Source of the DNA: Aurantiochytrium sp. KH105
Taxonomy: Eukaryota > Sar > Bigyra > Thraustochytrida > Thraustochytriidae
DNA length: 64,000 nucleotides
Direction: 5' to 3'
Assembly (NCBI GenBank): GCA_003116975.1
Contig: BGKB01000026.1
Location: forward strand, 558,001 to 622,000
In this document: piece after piece, positions 1 to 9,037 of the stretch
How the letters are laid out: each line of letters opens with the position of its first letter
Position numbering within the stretch: the first letter of the stretch is position 1
The notes under the pieces: generated by a model
The model's input: only the letters and a program-made list of their open reading frames with translations
What the model was told of the DNA's origin: nothing
Database searches by the model: none
Position numbers and translations under genes: made by a program

Positions 1-1297
1 CGGCCAAACCTCGACTGCCCGGAACCCTTGGGTCGCGGAGTTCTAGTCTACGATTTCGCAGTCGCCACGCCGGGTTTTAGCGCGGGCCTCCTTGTTGCCA
101 ACCAGCAGCAGCAGCAGCTTCTTCCGCGTGGTCACTCCTCCGCTGCGCACACTTCGCCACCGGAAACGGCGCAGGCCATACCTCCTCCCGCTCCGCTCCT
201 CCGGCTCCGCGAACCTCCTCCGCTCCACGCCGCAGCGCCTCGCGAGCTCGCCCTCGCGCGCGTGCAAGCCGCGCAGCTGCCGCAGCAGCGACCGAGCTCT
301 TCGCATTTCATCTGGCTGGCTGCAGCTGCGCGCGTGCACCCTGGTCCAAGCCCCGCGAGCGCCCGCGCGAAAAGGAAAGGGGAGGAGAGGATAGGCAAGA
401 AGAGATTGCCAACCCCTTTCCCGCCTCGCGGTCAGCCAGCCCCCTTGGCTGGCCAATCAGACCTCCCTCTCGCAAGTTCAAGTTGGCGACAGCGGCCCGT
501 GAGCCGCGTGCCGCTTAGCCGGGCCGTGCCGCGGCTGTTTGCGCTCGTTGCAACTGCACGTTTCGCAGGCTGGCAAGCTGCCGCATCTGCGTTGCTTGGG
601 TCCTTTCCGGTGTGAAGACGAGCAAACGGTAGTAGCCAGCCTCTCGGAAAGAAGGAAGCCGTGCAGCCAGCGGCGGTAGGTAAGCTAGCGCAGCGTAGCG
701 ACGCTGTAGCAACCACCTACAGGCCGCTGCGAGCTCGACTGGCCCACGCTGCGCAAGGTGCAGCTACCATGGCTAGCTAGCTGCACGTGGTCCTCCTGCC
801 GGCGTGTCCGGTCTTGCTTCTTCCTTCCTCTTCCGCGTATTCATCCATTCTGTCATTTCCTGCCTCGAAGAAAGGAGGCAGAACCGCGAGCTCGCCCTGC
901 GGCAAAACCGCGCCTCGCCGAGCGGCTCGAAGCGGACGCAGGGCGCGGAGGAGGCGCGGCGGAGAGAGCGGCCATCGCGCGCAGCAGAGCCGCTTGCACG
1001 CCCGCACGCCCGCCCGCCCGCGCGAGTTGAGTCGAGTCGAGCCGAGCCGAGCCGAGCCGAGGCTGCGCCGCCTCTCCCGAGCGACGGACGCGAAGTCGAG
1101 GCGCAAGGAAGACGGGACGACGCGAGCAATACAGGGACCCGGGGCTGTGCCAGATATTCGTTCGTTCAGGCCCAGGCAAGACCAGCAGGCAGGCCGGGGC
1201 AGCCCCGGCCAGGAGGAGGCCGAGCAGAACCGCTTGAGGAGACGCCAGACGGGGCGGGAGAACAAGCAGCCAGGCCGGCAGCAGTCGCGCACTCACC
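1..1297. other. GC-rich 5' flank, no supported gene
   Basis: Open frames exist on both strands here, but their translations are Arg/Ala/Ser/Pro-rich, have no domain-like pattern and overlap each other, as expected for very GC-rich non-coding DNA. There is a short CAG run at 103-117, a CCAAT-type sequence near 449-456 and a pentanucleotide tract at 1024-1063. The right part is presumably promoter and 5' UTR of the gene starting at 1298. Confidence 0.5.
1024..1063 (+). repeat. GAGYY pentanucleotide tract
   Basis: Eight consecutive 5-bp units (GAGTT, GAGTC twice, GAGCC four times, then a partial unit) lie about 235 bp before the ATG at 1298. Similar 5-bp tracts recur in the 5' flanks of several other genes in the window. 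Confidence 0.8.
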
Positions 1298-4009
1298 ATG
1301 GCGATCATGGGCATGGTGCGACACCAGCCGAGCAACGCCGCGTCCCAGAGGCTCGGACCGTCGGCGACCGCGACGGCAGCGGCGGAGCGCCGCACCGCGG
1401 TCGTCAACTCCGTCACCAACGGCCACGCAACCCTGCTGCAGACGACGCTCGCCTTGACCAAGATGCGCGCAGATTATGACGATAACCTGCTTGCGCGCGT
1501 TGCGAGCCTGTCCGGACAGGCACCCATCTTGACATTTTTGCTCAAGAGCATTCGAGCCCCCAAAGGCCCCTGCTCGCGGAGTCAGACCCAGCGCCTGGCC
1601 AAAGAGTGCCTGCACATGGTGCTCACCGTAGAACAGCAACACGACGCAGACAGCGACAAATTGTCCATCGTGTGGAACCACAAGGCCGTGACGCGTCGCG
1701 TCCGAGCTCAACTCCTTCGGGAAGATCCAGACCTGAAAGGCGCTTGCGTCGAGCGCTATCTCGACGTCGTGGCCATCCTTGTTGCTGAAGCTGGGCGCTT
1801 TTGGCACGAGGGGAAGCCCAGCTGGGTCGTGATCGACCGTGCCATGCGCATCATTCGCGATAAAACGCCCCACAATGCGGACCTAACGCTCCTTCTCCAG
1901 GGCGTTGCCAAGCTGCGCGACGTTAGCACGGAGTCCAACGTCACCGTAGCTCTGCTCACCCAGGTCGTCTGCGAGGCTGCAGGGGACCGCGTCGATATTG
2001 TCAACGCTCTCCTGGCAGTCCCCGGCCTCAATCCGGGACTCTGCGAGAACTTTGCAGTGCGTCACGCCGATCGTTACGCGCGTACCGTTCTTGCGACTCT
2101 CCTCGATGATGGCCGCGTCGATCCAACAGCGCGCAGTTCCGAGTCTCTTCGCGCTTGCGTCGCGAAAGAAAAGTTTGAACATGTCGAGCTTCTCATGAAG
2201 TCCAACCCCCACGTAAATCCCATCGCTGCCTCGCTGCAGGGACGGCTCAGTCGATCCGATGCCATGATCCACGCCAGTGCTTTCTCCATTGCTCTCACGA
2301 CAGGGAACCGCAAGTGCATCTCACGTCTCGTGGAAGACTATCGCGTCCTCGAAAACGAAGACGCCGTCGTGCAACTCATGTTTTGGAGCTCGCAGCAGCG
2401 GTCTACGGGTTGCGGCGACATGCCCTTCTTCCGCGGTCTCGTTCGCTCGCAAAAGATCAATCCCAGCATGGGTCGCAACGCCTTGCTCATCGAGGCATGC
2501 AAAATGGGAGATCTCGCGCTTGTTGACTTCTTGATGAACTATACGGACCCGGGGGCCTTTGAACAGCGTGTTATCTGCGAGTGCAACTTGTACTCGGAGG
2601 CCGTGATGCGTCATCTTTTGCGCGAGCCACGCATCGATCCTTCGTGCTATGGTCAGCTCCCCCTGTTCAACGCCTGCAGCAAGGCAAAATATGAAGTCAT
2701 CAAGGTGCTCCTTGAAGATCCCCGCATCGACCCTTCGTACAATGACTATGCCATCATCCCCCTCACCGCCAGCGCTGGCAGTTCCAGGCTTTTGTCGTAC
2801 CTTGTGGACTCTCTTTTGGGTCTGCGCTTTGGTAATCATGCAAGCCCTAGCCAAGGGCAGGTCGGCCTCATCTCCAACCTCGTTGAGGACACGCCGAGCA
2901 GCGTTCTTCGGTCTCGCAACCCGAATCGCCGTTGGCGTCGCCGGTCTCACCGAGACAAGCGTCGCGATAAGAATCCCTTTTCCGAGACGGCATGCGGGGT
3001 TTCGCAAGATGAGGAGCAGCGGCAGCGTGTCTTACGCACGGCCCTTGTCGAGTCCTATCAAAGACAATACCATCTCTGCGTCGATTTTCTTCTCCTCGAG
3101 ACAGACGTGGATGCTGGCCCCGTGGCCGACCAGATTCTTTCCATTTGCATGGGCTCTCGGCGCCAGACCTTTCCGTACGAGCTCGTGGAACGCAACTTGA
3201 TTGATCCGTCAAGCGCAGATGATTTCCTTCTTCGCCACTTCCTGCAACGTGGTACGGAATACAGGCTCCCGAGTTTTCTCAGAGACCAACGCGTGTCTCC
3301 TTTGCGCGCTCCTGCAGGATCACAGTGTGCACTCGAGATATGCGCCGCGGGAGGCCGATTCAGCTCCAAGTCTACCGACCTCGAACTGCTTCTGCAGCAT
3401 CCAAACGCCAAAGGCTATGCCGATGTCATTCACGACGAAAAGTTGATCCGTGAGATCAAGCGCGCCACGGATAAAATGATCAAGTATGCCGTCGAGGACT
3501 CCGCGGTCGCCTTGGGTATCGTCGCTGGCATGGAAAAGAAAAAGAAGCTTCCCCCGGCATGGGGCATGTACATTTGCAGTATGGCGTTCGGAGATACGCT
3601 GTGCAGGCGCGAGACTGCGCCCGACAAAATCATGTTGCAGGCGGCAAGAATGCTCAGTGATTTGCACGAGTCCGCGAGCTTGACGTACCGTCAACCTGGG
3701 CCTGCCAAGCTATTCCGTTTCACGAAACGCGCCGCCTTGCAGAACGCGCCTTTCTTGGGGAAAACGCGTCCTGACTCTGCACTTTTGCTTGATCCCTTGG
3801 GAGGTTCCGTAGCCACGCTGCCCGCTGGAGCTAGATTCGCTCCACCTCAAACTGCGGGAGTATCCTTGCTCAGTCCCAGTTCAGCAAATGTTGTTGCTTC
3901 GGCGAGCGACAATTCCAATACCCGTCGGGGTGCTTCGCTGTTTGCTCCTCCTACGTCTGTAGAAAACCCACCTCGGTGTATCGCGCGCATCGACTGTTGC
4001 CTGATGTGA
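1298..4009 (+). CDS. Degenerate ankyrin-repeat protein with a C-terminal CaaX-like end
   Basis: 903 residues. No enzyme motif is recognisable. From about residue 200 to 500 the protein shows repeated units of the kind 'LL.dpRiDPs', for example VLLEDPRIDPSYND, LLREPRIDPS and LLDDGRVDPTA. These are the helix-turn pattern of divergent ankyrin repeats common in protists. The N-terminal 60 residues are Ala/Thr/Arg-rich and probably disordered. The middle section near residue 550 is Arg-rich (RRWRRRSHRDKRRDK) and may be a nuclear or membrane-charge patch. The last four residues are CCLM, which fits a CaaX farnesylation signal and suggests membrane tethering (inference). The start is the first ATG of the frame after GC-rich leader DNA. 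It converges on LCB2, with 312 bp between stops. It is probably a protein-interaction scaffold with unknown partners. Confidence 0.75.
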   Translation: MAIMGMVRHQPSNAASQRLGPSATATAAAERRTAVVNSVTNGHATLLQTTLALTKMRADYDDNLLARVASLSGQAPILTFLLKSIRAPKGPCSRSQTQRLAKECLHMVLTVEQQHDADSDKLSIVWNHKAVTRRVRAQLLREDPDLKGACVERYLDVVAILVAEAGRFWHEGKPSWVVIDRAMRIIRDKTPHNADLTLLLQGVAKLRDVSTESNVTVALLTQVVCEAAGDRVDIVNALLAVPGLNPGLCENFAVRHADRYARTVLATLLDDGRVDPTARSSESLRACVAKEKFEHVELLMKSNPHVNPIAASLQGRLSRSDAMIHASAFSIALTTGNRKCISRLVEDYRVLENEDAVVQLMFWSSQQRSTGCGDMPFFRGLVRSQKINPSMGRNALLIEACKMGDLALVDFLMNYTDPGAFEQRVICECNLYSEAVMRHLLREPRIDPSCYGQLPLFNACSKAKYEVIKVLLEDPRIDPSYNDYAIIPLTASAGSSRLLSYLVDSLLGLRFGNHASPSQGQVGLISNLVEDTPSSVLRSRNPNRRWRRRSHRDKRRDKNPFSETACGVSQDEEQRQRVLRTALVESYQRQYHLCVDFLLLETDVDAGPVADQILSICMGSRRQTFPYELVERNLIDPSSADDFLLRHFLQRGTEYRLPSFLRDQRVSPLRAPAGSQCALEICAAGGRFSSKSTDLELLLQHPNAKGYADVIHDEKLIREIKRATDKMIKYAVEDSAVALGIVAGMEKKKKLPPAWGMYICSMAFGDTLCRRETAPDKIMLQAARMLSDLHESASLTYRQPGPAKLFRFTKRAALQNAPFLGKTRPDSALLLDPLGGSVATLPAGARFAPPQTAGVSLLSPSSANVVASASDNSNTRRGASLFAPPTSVENPPRCIARIDCCLM

Positions 4010-4321
4010 TGGCAACGGGCGCCCGCCACATGACATTTCATCAATGTATAACTACCACTTTAACTTCACGAAAAATGAATTTGCCCAACAGAACAGAGAG
4101 TAGGATCGTAAGGGCCTGACATTTGTAATTTTTTGCAAAGCCAGAGCTTGCAAGCATGGCAAGACGAGCTTGACACAAAGAAAAGAAAAGCAAAGCAAAG
4201 CAAAGCAAGAAAGATGGTTGGAAAATGGTCTTTCACAAGGTCGAGCTCAGCTGAGACGACAAGTCGCGCCGACGACGGTGTTCAGCTCTTCTCCTGCTCG
4301 CGCTGATACACACAGAGTCCA
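4010..4321. other. Convergent 3' intergenic region with purine repeat
   Basis: Short AT-richer spacer between the stops of the ankyrin gene and LCB2. It holds an AAAGA/CAAAG pentamer tract at about 4177-4212 and is likely to carry both 3' UTRs. No coding signal is seen. Confidence 0.6.
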
Positions 4322-6198
4322 TCAGCCAAGGGCAGAATTGTTGTAGTGTAGCATGAGAATGTCCGCAACTTCGCGCAATTTCTCAATGGCGTCCTCGAGA
4401 TCCTTGCGCGTGTGACCGGCAGAAATGCAAAAACGCACACGACTGCCGTTGAGACCGACAGCAGGGAAACCCACGCAGACGACAGCGAGACCGCGTTCCA
4501 TGCAGAGCTCGTGGAAAAGACTCAGCTTCGTGGGCACGTACAGCATGACAGGAATCACAGGGGAGTCCTCATCGCCCAGGACCTGAAGTCCCATGCGAAT
4601 GAGTTCCTTTCGGAAGTAGTTCGAGTTGTCCCGAATATCCTGCAGCTTCTGACGACCAAGATTCGTTCCGTCCTTGCCGTCAATGATGCGCAGCGCGGTA
4701 AGGATCTGCTGCGCCACAACCGGAGACATGGACTGCGCGAGCACCGTGCCCATGCTTTGCGAGCGAATGTAGTCGATGAACTCTTTCGAAGAAGCCAAGT
4801 AGCCGCCCATGCCGCTAAAGCTCTTGGTAAAAGTGCCCATGAGGATATCCACGTCGGCAGGGTCGACACCTGCGTATTCGCAAATGCCGCGGCCCGTCGC
4901 ACCGAGTGCGCCAATCGAGTGCGCTTCGTCCACGTACATGTAAGCTTTGTACTTTTTGGCCATAGACACAATACCAGCGAGCTCGCACACCTCGCCCTCC
5001 ATGCTGTACACGCCCTCGACCATGACGAGGATCTTCTTCCACGGCCGGTGTGTCAAAGGCTGACCTTCAATGATGGCCGTTTGCAGCACGCTCTCCAAGT
5101 GCTCAACATTGTTGTGCTTGAAGACGCGAATCGTGGCGCCCGAGGCGCGAGAACCGTTCACAATGGACGTGTGGTTGAGTGTGTCGCTTATCAAGAGGCA
5201 TCCCTTGCCGAAAAAGGCGGGGATGGCCGTCTGGTTTGTGCCATAGCCCATATTGAAGCACACGGCGGCCTCCTTGCCCACAAAGGCAGCGACGCTTTCC
5301 TCCAGCTCCTTGTGCACACTTGTGTATCCACCGCTAACAACCGAGGCCGCAGTCGTCACGCCAAACTCGTCGAGAGACTTCATCACACGGTCACGGCATG
5401 TGTTCTGCCAGTCGTCCGCGAAGCCAAGGTAATTGTACGAGCCGAGGTTCAGGCACTTGCGAGTCGTGTTGAGGAGCTCGACGGAGCCGTCAGCGTTGCG
5501 TTTGCGCTGCACCACCTCGATGCGGGCACCGGGTGTGCTCGAGACCACATTATTCAGACAGTTCCACAGACGGCTCGCCCTGCAATTGTGGAAGCGCGAA
5601 TGAAATGGATCCCCGAGGAAGATGAGGCGTTTAACGTTAGTAAGTTGTTGCATTGTAAGCGCGAGATCAAACCAAAAATTCAGACACCAAACACCAAAAT
5701 CAAAACCAAAGCAAGTGAACGTACAAATGTCGGCTGTAAAACGAGTCAAAGCCTTTGACGATGGGCGCATAACCATCAGGCGCCCGGCGTTTGTTTCGCT
5801 GTAACAAATCACGTAAGCAGCTGTCAGTTCATGGCTGCGCTCTTCATTATTTTTCACCCGGGGGCGCTGCGCTGCGCTGCGCGATTTTTCCGATACACAA
5901 ATTTGCCCTTCGACATGAAAGAAAGTAATCCAGCACACAAACAGAAGAAGAACAAACACACGCGAGCGAATCGCCCTCCGCGCACGCCACTTACCTGGAG
6001 GATGAGGTCCACAAAGTCGTACCAGAGGCCGATCAGAACGGCACAGACGTAAATGTAGTATGTGCTAAACTGCACAATGGAGCTCTGCGCAGGCTCTGCC
6101 AGGTCAGAGATGCTCTTCGTGCGCGACCGCATGCGCGGCGTGGTCCTCAGGTTCTGCTGCATGTACTCCGCCTGGGCTTGCTCTTTGACTTTGCACAT
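4322..6198 (-). CDS. LCB2: Serine palmitoyltransferase subunit 2 (three exons)
   Basis: Catalytic subunit of serine palmitoyltransferase, which condenses serine with palmitoyl-CoA in the ER as the first step of sphingolipid synthesis. I reconstruct exons 6198-5995, 5798-5725 and 5579-4322, giving 511 residues in a continuous frame. Exon 1 carries a membrane helix near the end (YYIYVCAVLIGLWYDF). Exon 2 supplies the family block GYAPIVKGFDSFYSRHL. Exon 3 has CLNLGSYNYLGFA, the PLP-pocket DEAHSIGALG and the Schiff-base lysine in GTFTKSFSG (about Lys345). A 545-residue uninterrupted frame in this region reads through the introns, so its first 127 residues are artefact. The ATG at 6198 is chosen because the frame upstream has only a TTG start. 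It shares a divergent promoter region with the gene at 6878. Its LCB1 partner is not in the window. Confidence 0.93.
5580..5724 (-). other. LCB2 intron 2 (145 bp, phase 2)
   Basis: The donor is CATTT|GTACGTTC and the acceptor is CAATTGCAG|GGCG. A perfect TACTAAC branch-site sequence lies at 5642-5636 on the minus strand, about 56 nt before the acceptor. The splice makes a leucine codon across the junction and gives SRHL-ASRLWNCLNN, as the family expects. Confidence 0.88.
5799..5994 (-). other. LCB2 intron 1 (196 bp, phase 0)
   Basis: The donor is CTCCAG|GTAAGTG and the acceptor is TTGTTACAG. It joins ...FVDLILQ to RNKRRAPDGYAP without disturbing the frame. The join restores the conserved GYAP..FDSFY block of LCB2 proteins. 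Confidence 0.88.
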
Positions 6199-6877
6199 CG
6201 TCTCTCGCGCCGCCTGCCTGCGCGCGCTCGAGTCCCCGGCGGCGGCGGCGACGGGCTCCGTGCCGTCGACGCGCTTGTTCTTGACCGCGTGCAAGCACGG
6301 AAAACCCGATGCCTGCCTCGTGCACAAGGCCGGGCGGCGCGGGGCCGCGGGCGGCGCGACGGGCCGTGGCGCGCGGGCGGGCGCGAGCAGCGGGGCGGGC
6401 GGGCCGGGCGGGGCCGCGCGCGCGGACCTCGGGCCTGCGCGGGCTCGAGACCGGGGTTCACGAATCGGGCTTTGCTGCTCTTCGTGCGCGCTCTGCTCGC
6501 GCTGCTTGCTTGCTTGCCTGCTTGCTTGCTTGCTTTTCTTCTGCTCTCTGCTGCTGTAATGGCGCCACGTATGATGATACTACGAGCTAGGAGGGGAGCA
6601 GCTTTCTCAGCACGCGCGCGCGCATGCCCCGCAGCACATAGTTTCCAAGACGAGGCAGAACTAGTTGCAGCACTATAATTGCAAAGCTTGGGATGCAGAT
6701 ATGCGTTACGCCTGGAGACTACGTACTGTTAGTAGTAGACGAAGAGGACTTTTACTTCTTCTGGAGGAGAAACGTGAACGCAGGTTAGGGATTGCAGTAT
6801 ACGTCGCGGCGCTCTGGCAGCACAGAGGTGGGTGGGGAATGGAGGTTCGTCCGTGAGCAAAGGAAACACGACTCGAC
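6199..6877. other. Divergent promoter region with GCTT repeat
   Basis: Region between the starts of LCB2 and the FN3/WW/EF-hand gene. The LCB2 side is extremely GC-rich. A tetranucleotide tract (CTTG/CCTG units) sits at about 6504-6537. The part after 6650 is more AT-rich and probably holds the 5' UTR of the right-hand gene. No separate gene is supported. Confidence 0.55.
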
Positions 6878-8743
6878 ATGGACAGCGACGAAGAGGCCGA
6901 GCTGGCCTCGAGCAAGGAGGAGGCCGTGCAGGCGGGCGCTGGCTACGAACGACAAGATGCAGGAGGAGACAAAACAGGCAAGACAGGCCGGCCAGGCTAT
7001 GAAGGCGGTCAAGAAGCAAATCGGGCGAACTTGGTTTCCGGAGCCCCAGATTCCACGGAAGGAAAAGTCGATAATGATGCGGGTCTCGCCGTGAAGATGG
7101 GCGGAGGCATTGAACCGCGAAGACCTGGACTCTGCAAGGCTCGCGCGGCCAACGCGTGCGCGACCGTTTGGTGGACAGATGGAAGCGAAGCAGCACGACG
7201 CGCATCAGCGACGACCTCAATTGACGACGAAGAAGGCGATACTTTGTACAGCAAAACACATACGTATGTAGTCCGCAAATACCGTCTTGATGGTAACGAG
7301 TGGAAGTACAAGGGTGAGGCTGCAGAAGTCGACTTTCCTGCCACTTCAGCAACAATCGAGCCGCTCGCCAATGGCTGGAAATACCAGTTTTCTGTGCAAG
7401 CCAAGACGAAAAAGGGAGTGAGAAGTCTTGAAAGTGCCAAGTCTGAAGTCGTGGAGCCCTTCGAACCTTTGCCCGAGCCGTGGACGGAGCACTTTGACAA
7501 GACAAACGGACAGCGCTACTATTACAATCCGGAGACGCACGAACGCACAGTCGTGCGGCCGACGGAAAACCTCTATGCAGTTTCTGACGAGAACAAGGAA
7601 CTTTTCCAGCGCAAAGAGATCGCGAAGCTACGACTACGTTTTGGAGAAATCGACGAAGACGATAGCGGTCGTCTCGACGACGGCGAGCTAGCAGCGCTTT
7701 TCAAGGAACTCGATATCGCAATTACACGGCCCAAAATCCGCCGACTTATCAAACTCGTTGATGCTGATGGAAGCGGTCTCGTCGAGTTTGACGAGTTTCT
7801 GACCATCATGCATATGCTGCGCAACGGCTATGGCGACACGCTTCAGGATCAACTGCAAAAGTTTGTCAAGGGAAAGGCCATTACTGACGCAGCTGGTGCC
7901 GTTCTCGGCAAAATCAAGGGCAAGCTCGGCGAGAATGCGCGCATGGAGCGCGTGCACGAGCAGCGTGTCGTCGCGCAACGACGCATGGGGGACTGGGTAA
8001 AAAAATACGACGAGGTTCGACGGCGCGACTACTACGTTAACAAGAAAACGCTCGAAAAAACCTTTAAGATTCCTGACGAGGTGCTCTGGTTCGTCCCCGA
8101 GGAGCTTGCAGAGAACTTTTCCGAGGAGCAGCTTTTTGACTTCCGCGAGCAGTTTGAGCGCTTCGATGAGGACCATAGCGGCGAGATGGACACTGATGAG
8201 CTGACCGAGGCAATGCGCGCACTTGGTGACGAGATCTCGCACAAGACAGCACTCGCTCTCATCAAAGAGGTCGACGTCGATAATTCTGGCGAGATTTGTT
8301 TTGCTGAGTTTGTGCAAATTATGGACTCGCGAAGAAAGCAAAAGCGTGCTTTTGTGGAAAAGGTGGTCAACCCAGGCAAAGAGGACAAGGCCAAGCTACG
8401 CGCGCTCAAACGTGAGGTTTTTGAAATCAAAAAGGAAAACAGCACCTTACGCAAGGAGGTTGTGTCTTTGCGCAAAGCATGCCATAAAACACGTGCTAAG
8501 AAAATGGTTTTTGTGCCCGTCGTGCCTCTCAAGGAATTTCTCGCCAAGGCGAATCTCGTTCAGTACCACGATGCAATGGCGGCCTTTGGCGTGCGGGACA
8601 CGACGGACTTGATTCGGCTCGAAGAGGACGACTACTTGCTTGAATTCGGTTTCAAGAGAGGTCACATGCGCAAGCTGCTCGGAATGCTTACTGCGCTCAA
8701 CGATTCAGAAGCAAAGCGCGAGAGTCCGCTCAGTCCTCCCTGA
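6878..8743 (+). CDS. FN3 / WW / EF-hand / SAM multidomain protein
   Basis: 621 residues with an unusual domain chain. An acidic disordered N-terminus is followed by an FN3-like domain (about 85-195, ending IEPLANGWKYQFSVQAKTKKG), a WW domain (about 200-230, W..HFDKTNGQRYYYN), and an EF-hand pair with loops starting near residues 259 (DEDDSGRLDDGE) and 295 (DADGSGLVEFDE). A second WW-like segment (WVKKYDEVRRRDYYVN) follows, then a second EF-hand pair near 430 (DEDHSGEMDTDE) and 466 (DVDNSGEICFAE), a short coiled coil, and a C-terminal SAM-like domain (LKEFLAKANLVQYHDAM). All four calcium loops keep their acidic ligands. It is probably a calcium-responsive adaptor that binds proline-rich ligands and self-associates through SAM (inference). 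The ATG has a good purine context. The two halves look like a duplicated WW plus EF-pair unit. Confidence 0.85.
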   Translation: MDSDEEAELASSKEEAVQAGAGYERQDAGGDKTGKTGRPGYEGGQEANRANLVSGAPDSTEGKVDNDAGLAVKMGGGIEPRRPGLCKARAANACATVWWTDGSEAARRASATTSIDDEEGDTLYSKTHTYVVRKYRLDGNEWKYKGEAAEVDFPATSATIEPLANGWKYQFSVQAKTKKGVRSLESAKSEVVEPFEPLPEPWTEHFDKTNGQRYYYNPETHERTVVRPTENLYAVSDENKELFQRKEIAKLRLRFGEIDEDDSGRLDDGELAALFKELDIAITRPKIRRLIKLVDADGSGLVEFDEFLTIMHMLRNGYGDTLQDQLQKFVKGKAITDAAGAVLGKIKGKLGENARMERVHEQRVVAQRRMGDWVKKYDEVRRRDYYVNKKTLEKTFKIPDEVLWFVPEELAENFSEEQLFDFREQFERFDEDHSGEMDTDELTEAMRALGDEISHKTALALIKEVDVDNSGEICFAEFVQIMDSRRKQKRAFVEKVVNPGKEDKAKLRALKREVFEIKKENSTLRKEVVSLRKACHKTRAKKMVFVPVVPLKEFLAKANLVQYHDAMAAFGVRDTTDLIRLEEDDYLLEFGFKRGHMRKLLGMLTALNDSEAKRESPLSPP

Positions 8744-9037
8744 TGAACAGACCACAATCAAGTCAGGTACGTAACAAAGCCGTGAAAGGAGCGAATGCGC
8801 GTGCAGAAAAGTGCATACGGGGGCCTGTTACTTCTCTTCCGGAAAACGAAGGAAGAAACGAAGAATAAGAACAACCTGGCATGTGAGCACTCGAGTGAGT
8901 GCAATGAATGACTCACATCCGCGCCAGTTCATTTTAAATTGTCCCTTTCACAAAGACTTGAAATTGAAATGTAATTTTTATCGAATAGCTTCACCCCGCC
9001 CCAGGACGTTATGTTTCCAGGAATTGAATTCAAGTTC

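Noticed and set aside
4412..5758. 448-codon plus-strand frame antisense to LCB2
   Set aside because: Same shadow effect; translation is His/Arg/Val-rich without domains.
5580..5959. N-terminal 127 residues of the single long LCB2 frame, including a hydrophobic stretch
   Set aside because: The sequence is intronic: donor, branch and acceptor signals remove it, and the spliced version restores conserved family residues.
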